From the NCBI GenBank assembly GCA_018064805.1, contig JAGHUN010000018.1, forward strand, positions 1 to 40,521: 40,521 nt of DNA, written 5' to 3'. A program made the position numbers and the translations under genes. The notes below the pieces were generated by a model. It was not told the DNA's origin. It saw only the letters and a list, made by a program, of their open reading frames with translations, and made no database searches. This DNA is from Candidatus Colinaster scatohippi (GTDB lineage: Bacteria; Bacillota; Clostridia; Lachnospirales; Lachnospiraceae). This document shows positions 7,347-16,878 of this stretch, piece after piece (the first letter of the stretch is position 1; each line of letters begins with the position of its first letter).

Positions 7347-8612
7347 GTGAAAAAGAAATGGAAGAGATTCCGAACCGGTGTGATTGACTGGTTTAAGGAT
7401 GTAGTAACATTAGTTAAGGATAATAAAAAGATTGCAATTATAGTAGCCGCTTTTGTTGTAGTGATAGTAGCAGCTATTGTGATTACATCAGTCCTTGGCG
7501 GTAAATCTAAAGAAGTTGCAACTGCACTTGTAACCGAAGATAGTACGGCAGCTGAAGATTATGCTATTCCGGAAGATCCGCTTGAAACAGATGCGTATCC
7601 TGAAATCAATGATTTGATGAAGCGTTACTATGGTGCAACTGCATCAGGTGATTTACTGACAGTGAATAGTATTAGAACGGGACTTGATGACAAAGAAAAA
7701 ATTGTTATACAGAAAAAGTCTGAATATATAACATCATATCCGCTTATTACATGTTATACCAAAAAGGGACCGGTAGATGATTCATATCTTGTTTATGCAT
7801 ATTATGAAGTTAAACTTGATGGATATGAGGAAGCGGTTCCGGGGTTAAATGCCTGGTATGTATGTAAAAATGCTGAGGGAGATTATATTATAAATGAGGA
7901 TCCTCAGGATGAGAAGATTGCTGAATATTGTAAAATAGTTTCTGTTCAGGATGATGTGCAGGATTTAAGTAATACAGTTAATGTTAAGTTTAATGAAGTA
8001 ATGGCATCTAATGATAAGCTTGCTGCTTATATGGATGAACTTACTGTAAAAATGAAGGTTGAAGTAGGTGAAGAATTGGCAAAGGCCGAGGCTGAAACAG
8101 CAGAACCTACGGAAGAAGAGGTTGCTGATGCCGGAGAAACCTCCGGTGGTGGTACTAAGGTTAAAGCTACAACTGTAGTAAATGTCAGAGCTTCGGACAG
8201 CGAGTCTGCAGACCGTGTTGGTAAAGCACAGGAAGGACAGATTTTTACCCTTCTTGAAGAAAAGGTAAATGGCTGGTCAAAGATTGATTTTGAAGGAAAA
8301 GAAGCATTTATTAAGACAGAGTTCCTTGAAAAGGTAGGAACTGACGGTGATACAGGCAAGAAGGCTGAAGAGGATAATAATAAAGAAGATGATAAGTCTG
8401 TAGAAGAAAAGATTGCTGCATCGCCAAGTTCGGGAACTGCAACAGTAAGTGAGACTATTAATGTAAGAGAGAAGCCAAGTACAGATAGTGAAAAGCTTGG
8501 TGTTTGCTATGAGGGTGAGAAACTCGAAGTCGTGAAAAAGCAGTCGGATGGCTGGACCAAGGTAAAATATAATGGCAAAACGGGTTATGTAAAGAGTGAG
8601 TTCCTTAAGTAG
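7347..8612 (+). CDS. Membrane-anchored protein with two SH3b domains
   Basis: A 421-residue protein with a basic cytoplasmic N-terminus (1-27), one membrane segment (about 28-50) and an extracytoplasmic remainder. Residues about 80-195 look like a compact globular domain. An acidic, Glu/Ala-rich linker leads to two bacterial SH3 (SH3b) domains at about 268-331 and 362-421, each with the typical VNVR start and GW(S/T)K core. They are joined by a charged linker. SH3b domains of this type often bind peptidoglycan; no hydrolase domain is present, so a structural or sensory wall role is inferred. The start is GTG, with AGGAG at 7333-7337. Confidence 0.82.
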   Translation: MKKKWKRFRTGVIDWFKDVVTLVKDNKKIAIIVAAFVVVIVAAIVITSVLGGKSKEVATALVTEDSTAAEDYAIPEDPLETDAYPEINDLMKRYYGATASGDLLTVNSIRTGLDDKEKIVIQKKSEYITSYPLITCYTKKGPVDDSYLVYAYYEVKLDGYEEAVPGLNAWYVCKNAEGDYIINEDPQDEKIAEYCKIVSVQDDVQDLSNTVNVKFNEVMASNDKLAAYMDELTVKMKVEVGEELAKAEAETAEPTEEEVADAGETSGGGTKVKATTVVNVRASDSESADRVGKAQEGQIFTLLEEKVNGWSKIDFEGKEAFIKTEFLEKVGTDGDTGKKAEEDNNKEDDKSVEEKIAASPSSGTATVSETINVREKPSTDSEKLGVCYEGEKLEVVKKQSDGWTKVKYNGKTGYVKSEFLK

Positions 8613-8661
8613 CATAAAACTTTGAGGATAATATAAAGTAGTGTTTTTACATAATTAATAC

Positions 8662-8690
8662 TTGCATAATTGTATACAATGTGTTAATAT
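8662..8690 (+). promoter_or_regulatory. Probable promoter of the gdhA leader
   Basis: TTGCAT (8662-8667), 17 bases and TAATAT (8685-8690) form a reasonable sigma-A promoter. Transcription would begin near 8697, only about 12 bases before the terminator hairpin at 8709. Most transcripts might therefore stop after about 50 bases. Confidence 0.45.
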
Positions 8691-8708
8691 CTTATAAGTA
8701 AGGACAAA

Positions 8709-8746
8709 GGCGTCGAACAACGATTGTTGTTTGGCGCCCTTTTTTT
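8709..8746 (+). terminator. Strong intrinsic terminator ahead of gdhA
   Basis: The 13-bp stem pairs 8709-8721 with 8726-8738 (two G-T wobbles), has loop GATT and is followed by C and seven T. It lies 97 bases after the SH3b gene and 118 bases before gdhA. It may end the upstream transcript or act as an attenuator within the gdhA leader. Confidence 0.85.
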
Positions 8747-8749
8747 GTT

Positions 8750-8838
8750 ATGGCGACGAGGAAGATGGAGTGCATGCTTGCATGCAATGACATCTGACGA
8801 CCGCTAATCATAGATGTAAACTTGCGCGATATGCGCTT
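8750..8838 (+). promoter_or_regulatory. Structured gdhA leader region
   Basis: Between the terminator and the gdhA ribosome site lie several dyads. AGATG (8763-8767) pairs with CATCT (8791-8795), and inside it TGCATGC (8771-8777) pairs with GCATGCA (8780-8786). GCGC (8824-8827) pairs with GCGC (8833-8836) around GATAT. A frame of 15 codons (8750-8797, MATRKMECMLACNDI) spans the first hairpin but has no ribosome site at its first ATG. I do not recognise a known riboswitch class. Confidence 0.35.
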
Positions 8839-8860
8839 ATTTAAAGATTAGGAGGAATAA

Positions 8861-10210
<1,350 letters not shown>

Positions 10211-10250
10211 TCATACTTGATAAGTTCATTTATAATTAATTTGTTAATTA

Positions 10251-10290
10251 AAATGCTCCGCGAAGAAATTTGCGGAGCATTTTTTCTTTT
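10251..10290 (+). terminator. Intrinsic terminator after gdhA
   Basis: AAATGCTCCGC (10251-10261) pairs perfectly with GCGGAGCATTT (10272-10282) around a 10-base loop. A T-rich tail follows. Confidence 0.9.
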
Positions 10291-10321
10291 GTTGCTGTCA
10301 TAGTGCATTAATATTACATAA

Positions 10322-10349
10322 GTGATAGATATGTGGTAAAATATATACT
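10322..10349 (+). promoter_or_regulatory. Possible promoter of the MATE-to-cellulase run
   Basis: GTGATA (10322-10327), 16 bases and TATACT (10344-10349) lie about 55 bases before the MATE start. This is the only clear gap ahead of the long rightward gene run up to 20882. The -35 and the spacing are not ideal. Confidence 0.35.
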
Positions 10350-10404
10350 ATATGCGCAAGTAAAAAAGAAACTAAATTTGTGCACAGTTTGGTGAGGTAG
10401 CGGC

Positions 10405-11817
10405 GTGGAAAAATATACCGATCAGTACGACAAAATGACAAAGGAGCCGGTTGGACTACTTATATTAAAACTGGGGATTCCTACTACCATTACGATGCTT
10501 GTAACGAATCTGTATAATATGGCAGATACCTATTATGTAAGTAAGCTTGGTACATCTGCCAGCGGAGCAACAGGAGTTGTTTTTGGACTTATGGCGCTTC
10601 TTCAGGCCTGTGGATTCATGTTTGGTCAGGGAGCAGGATCGATTATAAGCAGAAAGCTTGGTGCGAAAGATGATAAGAGCGCTTCGGAGTATGCTACAGT
10701 GGGTTTTGCGGCTGCTTTGCTAGTTGGAATTGGATTCCTGATTATAGGGATGATTCTGATAACTCCATTAATGCGCCTATTTGGAAGTACAGATACAATA
10801 ATGCCCTATGCGAGGGTGTATGGTCGATGCATACTTGTTGCTGCACCGGCAATGATTATCAGTTGTTTACTTAATAATATTTTGCGATATGAAGGCAAGG
10901 CTATACTAGCAATGATAGGTCTTGTCAGTGGTAGTGTTCTTAACATATTTTTAGATGCTCTGTTTGTAGTTGTTATTCAAACCGGAATAATTGGTGCCGG
11001 AATAGCTACAGCCGTTTCTCAGTATATTAGTTTCTTTATTTTACTAATGATGTTTTTAACCGGTAAAACTCAGAGTAGAATATTGTTTTCTGAATTGTTT
11101 GTGAATCGCATTGCTCTGCTTAAGGAAATAGTACTTATTGGTCTTCCTAGTATGATAAGGCAGGGACTTGGATGCATTTCTGTAATGGTTCTTAATAATT
11201 CAGCAATGATTTATGGAGATGCAGCCATAGCGGCGATGAGTATTGTTGCCAGGGTAATTAATTTCCTGTTTAGTGTTGGTCTTGGAATCGGCCAGGGATA
11301 CCAGCCGGTAGCAGGATATGGTTTTGGGGCAGGAAAATATTCGAGAGTCAAAAAGGGCTTCATATTCACATGGATATTTGGAACAGCATTACTTGGAAGC
11401 TTTGCAATGTTTGCGTTATTCAAATCAGATCAGGTGGTTGCCGTTTTTAGAGATGACCCGGAGGTTGTTTCAATTGGAACTCTTGCAATGAAATGGCAGT
11501 GCATTTCACTGATTTTCATACCATTTACTGTATGTAACAATATGATGTTTCAATGTACAGGAAAGAGTATGATTGCATCATTTCTTTCCTCACTTAGAAG
11601 CGGAGCATGTTTTATACCGATTATTCTTATTTTATCGAGGATATACGGCCTTACAGGAATTCAGGTATCACAGGCAATTGCCGATATAATAGCTGCATTA
11701 ATCTGTATACCTTTTACGATTAGATATTTTAAAGAACTGCCACAGGATGTTCCTGATGGTCCAAGACTACTTAGGCAGGTTGAGGAATTGAATGGAAAAA
11801 GCAACAAGATTAAATAA
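10405..11817 (+). CDS. MATE family efflux transporter
   Basis: A 470-residue protein with twelve predicted membrane helices in two similar halves, as in MATE exporters. The N-terminal half has LILKLGIPTTITMLVTNLYNMADTYYVSKLG and GFMFGQGAGSIISRKLGA, the standard family signature. The second half repeats the pattern with LKEIVLIGLPSMIRQGLG and GLGIGQGYQPVAGYGFGAG. It probably exports cationic or metabolic compounds using a Na+ or H+ gradient; the substrate is not readable. The start is GTG with GGTGAGG upstream. Its 3' end overlaps the next gene by 26 bases, so the pair is likely coupled. Confidence 0.93.
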   Translation: MEKYTDQYDKMTKEPVGLLILKLGIPTTITMLVTNLYNMADTYYVSKLGTSASGATGVVFGLMALLQACGFMFGQGAGSIISRKLGAKDDKSASEYATVGFAAALLVGIGFLIIGMILITPLMRLFGSTDTIMPYARVYGRCILVAAPAMIISCLLNNILRYEGKAILAMIGLVSGSVLNIFLDALFVVVIQTGIIGAGIATAVSQYISFFILLMMFLTGKTQSRILFSELFVNRIALLKEIVLIGLPSMIRQGLGCISVMVLNNSAMIYGDAAIAAMSIVARVINFLFSVGLGIGQGYQPVAGYGFGAGKYSRVKKGFIFTWIFGTALLGSFAMFALFKSDQVVAVFRDDPEVVSIGTLAMKWQCISLIFIPFTVCNNMMFQCTGKSMIASFLSSLRSGACFIPIILILSRIYGLTGIQVSQAIADIIAALICIPFTIRYFKELPQDVPDGPRLLRQVEELNGKSNKIK

Positions 11818-12499
11818 ATTCATAGCGGAATGTGGAGTATGCTCTCGTAGGGAGGCAGACAGACTTATTGAGACCGGTAAGGTAACAGTTAATGGCGTTT
11901 TAGCCTCTGCTGGTCTGCAGGTTACGGACAGTGACAGAATTATTGTTAATGGAAAGCCTGTTCAAAGAAAAAATGAAAAGGTGGTGCTTGCCTACTATAA
12001 GCCGGTTGGTGTTACTTGCACTGAAAAGGATAAGCATGCACAGGTTACAGTTAAAGATGTACTTGATTATCCGGTTCGTGTTACATATGCCGGCAGACTT
12101 GATAAGGAATCAGAGGGCCTGCTTTTGATGACTAATGACGGAGATCTTATTAATGCACTTATGCGTGGAAGTAATGGTCATGAAAAAGAGTATCTTGTCA
12201 GAGTAAATAAAGAAATCCCTAAGGATTTTAAGGGTAGGATGGAGAATGGAATATATATAGCTGATTTGGATACAACTACCAGAAAATGTAAGGTTGATAT
12301 TATAGATCCGTATACTTTTAAGATTGTACTTACACAAGGATTAAACAGACAAATCAGAAGGATGTGTGAAAGTCTTGGCTTAAGAGTTCTTGGACTCAAA
12401 AGAATTAGGATTGCAAACATAGAAATCGGCAAACTAAGAGTAGGTACCTATAGAAAAATAACCGGTGAAGAGTTGAAAGAATTATATAATTGTTTGTAA
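11792..12499 (+). CDS. 23S rRNA pseudouridine synthase, RluF-like (RsuA/RluB/E/F family)
   Basis: A 235-residue enzyme: S4 RNA-binding domain at residues about 5-55, then the RsuA-type pseudouridine synthase domain at about 64-230. The catalytic aspartate is D104 in GRLDKESEGLLLMTNDGD. MRGSNGHEKEYLVRVNK is closer to RluF than to RluB or RsuA, so modification of a 23S rRNA uridine is the likely role. The start lies within the MATE gene and is preceded by GAGG. Confidence 0.88.
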   Translation: MEKATRLNKFIAECGVCSRREADRLIETGKVTVNGVLASAGLQVTDSDRIIVNGKPVQRKNEKVVLAYYKPVGVTCTEKDKHAQVTVKDVLDYPVRVTYAGRLDKESEGLLLMTNDGDLINALMRGSNGHEKEYLVRVNKEIPKDFKGRMENGIYIADLDTTTRKCKVDIIDPYTFKIVLTQGLNRQIRRMCESLGLRVLGLKRIRIANIEIGKLRVGTYRKITGEELKELYNCL

Positions 12500-12521
12500 A
12501 ACGAACAGAGGAATTGTCAGT

Positions 12522-14486
12522 ATGAATAATAGAATGAGAGAATTAATAAACATTCTTAACGAAGCTTCAAAGGCATATTATGCAGAAGATAGGGAAATAA
12601 TAAGTAATTATGAATATGATGCGCTATATGATGAACTGGTACAACTTGAAGCACAAACAGGTATTACTATGTCTGATTCGCCAACTATTAATGTTGGATA
12701 TGAGTCAGTAGATGAACTGCCTAAAGAACAGCATGAGAGTCCGATGTTATCACTTGGTAAGACTAAGGACAGGGAAGAACTGAGAAGCTGGCTTAATGGA
12801 CATAGTGCCTTACTTAGTTGGAAGCTTGATGGTCTTACAATTGTATTGACATATCAGAATGGTGTTTTAGATAAGGCGGTAACAAGAGGTAATGGTGAAG
12901 TTGGAGAAGTTATTACCGGAAATGCCAAAGTATTCAAAAATATACCACATACTATTTCTTTTAAGGAAAAACTTGTTATTCGTGGAGAAGCGGTTATAAA
13001 GTATTCTGATTTTGAGAAAATAAATGCTGAGATTGAAGATGTGGATTCGAAATACAAGAATCCAAGAAATCTGTGTTCCGGTTCGGTAAGGCAGTTGAAC
13101 AATGAAGTTACTGCAGGTAGAAATGTGTTCTTTTTTGCCTTCAATCTTGTAAAGGCAGGCGATACGGAAAGGTTTAAGACAAGGACAGAGCAGTTGGAAT
13201 TCCTTAAAACTCAAGGATTCGATGTGGTGGAATATCATGAGGTTAAGGAAGAAACTATTCTTGCAGAGATTGAGAGTTATGCAAGTAAAATTGCTGATTA
13301 TGATGTCCCGAGTGATGGACTTGTTCTTACATATAATGATATTGAATACGGTAGAAGTCTTGGAAGAACGGCAAAATTTCCAAGGGATGCAATTGCCTTC
13401 AAGTGGCAGGATGAATTGAAAGAAACAAAGCTGATACAGGTTGAATGGAGCCCAAGCAGGACGGGACTGATTAATCCCGTAGCAATCTTTGAACCGATAG
13501 AATTAGAGGGTACTACTGTTAGCCGTGCAAGTGTTCATAATATTAGCATTGTCAGAGATCTTATGCTGGGGATAGGTGATAAAATAACTGTGTATAAGGC
13601 TAATATGATTATTCCGCAGATTGCAGAAAATCTGACACGAAGTGATAATCTTGTTATTCCCGATACCTGCCCCTGTTGTGGTGGTAAGACAGAGATAAGA
13701 AGGATTAGTGAAGCAGAGTCTCTGTATTGTATAAATGATGAATGTCCTGCCAAAAAAGTCAAAGCATTCGCATTATTTGTAAGCAGGGATGCTATGAATA
13801 TTGATGGAGTCAGTGAATCTACACTTGAGAAATTCTTAGGTGCCGGTTATTTGCATAGCTTTACGGATATATATCATTTAGACAGATTTGAAGAACAAAT
13901 AGTTGGTATGGATGGGTTTGGCAGAAAATCCTATGAAAATCTTCTTGAATCAATTGATAAGTCAAGAGTGAGTACCCTTCCAAGAGTTATTTATTCTCTT
14001 GGAATTCCGGGAATTGGTGTTGCAAATGCAAAAATGCTTTGCAGATATTATGATTATGATTCAGAACAGCTTATTAATGCATCGTTTGAAGAACTTAATG
14101 AGATAGAGGGAATTGGTGAAGTTCTTGCTAAGGCTATATGTGAATATTTTGCTGTTGATACGAATAGACAACTATTCTGTGATATAATGAATGAATTGGA
14201 GTTAGAAGAGGTTAAGGTTGATCGGAGCAATGATAAAGTAAATGGAAAATCATTTGTAATTACCGGTTCTCTTAATACTTATTCAGGTCGTGATGAACTG
14301 AAAGCCTTAATTGAAAGCCTTGGAGGAAAAGTTACAGGAAGTGTTACCGGTAAGACTGAGGCATTGATTAATAATGATATTACTTCAAATTCCTCAAAGA
14401 ACAAAAAGGCTAAGGAATTAGGCGTAATGATTATTTCTGAGGAAGACTTTAATAGAGAATATATTGGAAAAGAGGAGACTAGATAA
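12522..14486 (+). CDS. ligA: NAD-dependent DNA ligase with divergent active site
   Basis: A 654-residue LigA with all domains: Ia (about 1-65), adenylation (about 70-300), OB fold (about 305-375), four-Cys zinc finger (C383, C386, C403, C408), helix-hairpin-helix repeats (about 415-560) and BRCT (about 575-650). K101 in SWKLDG is the nucleophile. E156 in IRGE and K294 in AFKW are present. Several usual residues differ: S99 replaces the Glu two before the nucleophile, T270 replaces the motif IV lysine (DGLVLT for DGVVIK), N29 replaces Asp in the NMN site, and TRGNG replaces TRGDG. I recall this variant in other Lachnospiraceae, so it appears to be a lineage form rather than a broken gene. Confidence 0.93.
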   Translation: MNNRMRELINILNEASKAYYAEDREIISNYEYDALYDELVQLEAQTGITMSDSPTINVGYESVDELPKEQHESPMLSLGKTKDREELRSWLNGHSALLSWKLDGLTIVLTYQNGVLDKAVTRGNGEVGEVITGNAKVFKNIPHTISFKEKLVIRGEAVIKYSDFEKINAEIEDVDSKYKNPRNLCSGSVRQLNNEVTAGRNVFFFAFNLVKAGDTERFKTRTEQLEFLKTQGFDVVEYHEVKEETILAEIESYASKIADYDVPSDGLVLTYNDIEYGRSLGRTAKFPRDAIAFKWQDELKETKLIQVEWSPSRTGLINPVAIFEPIELEGTTVSRASVHNISIVRDLMLGIGDKITVYKANMIIPQIAENLTRSDNLVIPDTCPCCGGKTEIRRISEAESLYCINDECPAKKVKAFALFVSRDAMNIDGVSESTLEKFLGAGYLHSFTDIYHLDRFEEQIVGMDGFGRKSYENLLESIDKSRVSTLPRVIYSLGIPGIGVANAKMLCRYYDYDSEQLINASFEELNEIEGIGEVLAKAICEYFAVDTNRQLFCDIMNELELEEVKVDRSNDKVNGKSFVITGSLNTYSGRDELKALIESLGGKVTGSVTGKTEALINNDITSNSSKNKKAKELGVMIISEEDFNREYIGKEETR

Positions 14487-15412
14487 TGCCGATTAAAATC
14501 ATGGATTCATTGCCTGCGCAGGCGATACTTGAAAATGAAAATATATTTGTAATGACTGAGTTTAGAGCCATGCATCAGGATATAAGACCATTAAAGGTGC
14601 TTATTCTTAATCTTATGCCTAATAAAGAGGTTACCGAGACTCAATTATTAAGAAAACTCTCAAATAGCCCACTTCAGGTTGATGTGGAACTGTTACAGAC
14701 AGCCAGCTATACACCTACACATGTAGATACTAATCATCTTGACAGTTTTTATACTACATTGGATCAGATTAAGAATAAAAAGTATGACGGAATGATTATA
14801 ACCGGGGCACCGCTTGCTTATGTTAAATATGAAGAGGTTGCATATTGGAAAGAGTTATGTGAGATTATGGACTGGGCTGAGAAGCATGTTCACTGTACCT
14901 ACTATTTATGTTGGGGAGCATTTGCAGGTCTCCATTATCATTATGGAATTAATCATGAATATTATGAGGATAAACTTTCAGGTGTGTATCCTCACAGGTT
15001 GCTTCGCCGTACATCACCACTATTCAGAGGCTTTGATGATGTATTTTATGCTCCACATTCAAGAGAAATATATGTTAAGAGAGAGGATATAGAAGCGATT
15101 GATGACCTTGAACTTATGGCATATTCAGATGAAGCGGGTGTAACAATTGTAAAATCGAGAGATTCAAGGAAGGTATTTGTTCTTTGTCACGCAGAGTATG
15201 ATGCTAATACTCTTTCAGATGAGTATTTCAGGGATTTGAATAAAGGACTTAATCCTAAAATACCTGAGAATTATTTCCCTGATGATGACCCTACAAAGGC
15301 TCCGATTGTTAATTGGCGTTCTACAGGTCAGCTTTTGTATACTAACTGGCTTAATTACTATGTTTACCAGACAACCTTCTATGATATAGATAAAATTGGT
15401 AGTGAAGAATAA
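14486..15412 (+). CDS. metA: Homoserine O-acyltransferase (MetA family)
   Basis: A 308-residue MetA-type enzyme that activates homoserine with an acyl-CoA in methionine synthesis. The nucleophile is C142 in YLCWGAFAGLHYHYG; the triad His and Glu are H235 and E237 in CHAEYD. Residue 111, known to set acyl donor choice (Glu in acetyl-specific and Gly in succinyl-specific enzymes), is Ala here (TGAPLAYVKYEEV), so the donor is uncertain. The start codon shares one base with the ligA stop (TAATG) and has GAGGAG upstream, indicating translational coupling. No other methionine gene is in the window. Confidence 0.95.
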   Translation: MPIKIMDSLPAQAILENENIFVMTEFRAMHQDIRPLKVLILNLMPNKEVTETQLLRKLSNSPLQVDVELLQTASYTPTHVDTNHLDSFYTTLDQIKNKKYDGMIITGAPLAYVKYEEVAYWKELCEIMDWAEKHVHCTYYLCWGAFAGLHYHYGINHEYYEDKLSGVYPHRLLRRTSPLFRGFDDVFYAPHSREIYVKREDIEAIDDLELMAYSDEAGVTIVKSRDSRKVFVLCHAEYDANTLSDEYFRDLNKGLNPKIPENYFPDDDPTKAPIVNWRSTGQLLYTNWLNYYVYQTTFYDIDKIGSEE

Positions 15413-15435
15413 TCTGTAAAGGAATTATAAAATAG

Positions 15436-16107
15436 ATGGATTCAATAAGAAGAATTAGTGAATGCCCCAACTGTGGTGCGAATGTATTAAGTGTAGATCC
15501 TAATGATTTGGTTAATAATAAATGTCCATATTGTGGTTATGAATTATATAATCACAGCAAAGAGATCTATGATGAGAGAATTGAAGGGGTTAAAAAGGCC
15601 AAATCCAAATTGATTTATGTTCAGATTGGTATTGCTGTGGCTGCTGTACTTCTGGTTATTGCAGCTATTATATATGTTACCGGTCGAGGTGCATATAGGC
15701 AAAGCGATCAGTATTTTATTGATTCTTCAGAGGATATTACCAAGCAGCTTCAAAAGGCATATGCAAAAGAGGATTGGGATAAACTATATGAGCTTGTTAT
15801 AGACAGGTGTGATGAAAGTCTTAGCAGTCCATACTATTATTCTTACAGAGCAGCTTGGGAATTGTCGTTTTTTGTACCAATCTTTGATAACTGTAATGCT
15901 TCTGATGATTTGGAAGGTATGAAAGATGCCTATATGCAGATTAGAAGTGAATATAAAGATAGGGAGAAGTTGGTTAAAACAAATAAGGATCTTACTGATA
16001 TTGGGGGAGATGAGATTTACAAATTTGTCCCGGAGATAGAAGAAAAACTTGAAAAGGAATATCTTAGAGAAACTGAGATAATGGAAAAAAGAGACTTACT
16101 AAAGTAG
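15436..16107 (+). CDS. Zinc-ribbon single-pass membrane protein (trio member 1)
   Basis: A 223-residue protein. The N-terminal four-Cys zinc ribbon (C10, C13, C30, C33) is cytoplasmic by the inside-positive rule. One membrane helix follows at about 59-82. Outside, about 140 helical, charged residues begin with ITKQLQKAYAKEDWDKLYELVIDR and continue through PYYYSYRAAWELS. The alternating small helices suggest a TPR-like fold, but I recognise no named family outside the ribbon. The same outline recurs in the next two genes. It probably belongs to the operon with the cellulases; function unknown. Confidence 0.75.
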   Translation: MDSIRRISECPNCGANVLSVDPNDLVNNKCPYCGYELYNHSKEIYDERIEGVKKAKSKLIYVQIGIAVAAVLLVIAAIIYVTGRGAYRQSDQYFIDSSEDITKQLQKAYAKEDWDKLYELVIDRCDESLSSPYYYSYRAAWELSFFVPIFDNCNASDDLEGMKDAYMQIRSEYKDREKLVKTNKDLTDIGGDEIYKFVPEIEEKLEKEYLRETEIMEKRDLLK

Positions 16108-16116
16108 GGAGAAGAT

Positions 16117-16878
16117 ATGAAGTGTATTAAATGTGGCGCAGATTATGGAAGTGAATTGACTAAATGTCCGTACTGTGGCGAAGTTAATGTTTCTGCATTG
16201 CAGTATTCTAATGTTTTGCAGGGATATAACGATGAATATAAAAAAGTAGAAGAAACATTAACAGATAAGGGAAGCTCAAAGGCTCTTAAATATATTACAA
16301 TTGCTATGATATTTGTATATATTCTAGTTTTTTCGATAACATGTCTGGTTGTGTCCAATATCAATAAAGTTGTAACGGGCAAATCCTCTGCGGTAAAAAA
16401 CAGTTCAGCGCAGAAGAATAACGAAAAACTATTGGAAGAATATATGGAAAAGGGCGAATATGCCAGATTATTACGCCTTGTTGATGATACAGACCTGTCG
16501 ATGAATGCGGATGAGCTTACAGGATTTGAGTATTACGCAGAATATAGGGATAGTGTTCAGGAGACAATTTTCCCATATGTTAATTTTTTTAGTTCTGTTA
16601 TGTATACATTGGATGATTTGGATGCCGGAAATGATTACAGATCATTAACTGAATATGATATTACAACTATTCAGATTTTTTATATGGCGCCTGATAGTGA
16701 ACTAAAGCAAGAACTTCAAACAGAGATTGAAGGATATCTTAAGAATTTATATCGTTTAACCGATGAGGAAATAGCAGAATTACGTGAGAGTGACTATTAT
16801 AATCCATTTGAATTAGAAGGTACAACAAACTTCGAAGAAATTACAAAGGAAAGGATGGTGGAGTACTTTGGCAAATAA
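16117..16878 (+). CDS. Zinc-ribbon single-pass membrane protein (trio member 2)
   Basis: A 253-residue protein with a zinc ribbon at the extreme N-terminus (C3, C6, C17, C20), a linker, a membrane helix at about 58-81 and a 165-residue outer region. NNEKLLEEYMEKGEYARLLRLVDDTDL followed by FEYYAEYRDSV mirrors the KEDWDKLYELVIDR...YYYSYRA segment of the preceding gene. I infer that the two are distant paralogues. Later helices contain YLKNLYRLTDEEIAEL. It starts 9 bases after the previous stop with GGGAGA as ribosome site, and its own end overlaps the next gene by 11 bases. Confidence 0.75.
   Translation: MKCIKCGADYGSELTKCPYCGEVNVSALQYSNVLQGYNDEYKKVEETLTDKGSSKALKYITIAMIFVYILVFSITCLVVSNINKVVTGKSSAVKNSSAQKNNEKLLEEYMEKGEYARLLRLVDDTDLSMNADELTGFEYYAEYRDSVQETIFPYVNFFSSVMYTLDDLDAGNDYRSLTEYDITTIQIFYMAPDSELKQELQTEIEGYLKNLYRLTDEEIAELRESDYYNPFELEGTTNFEEITKERMVEYFGK

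Noticed and set aside
8750-8797. 15-codon leader peptide (MATRKMECMLACNDI) as a definite gene
   Set aside because: There is no ribosome site at the first ATG, and for the ATG at 8765 the purine run touches the start codon. Kept only as a possibility within the gdhA leader.
8750-8805. Guanidine-II type riboswitch, because ACGA occurs twice
   Set aside because: The ACGA copies are not in the loops of two short GC stems as that class requires.
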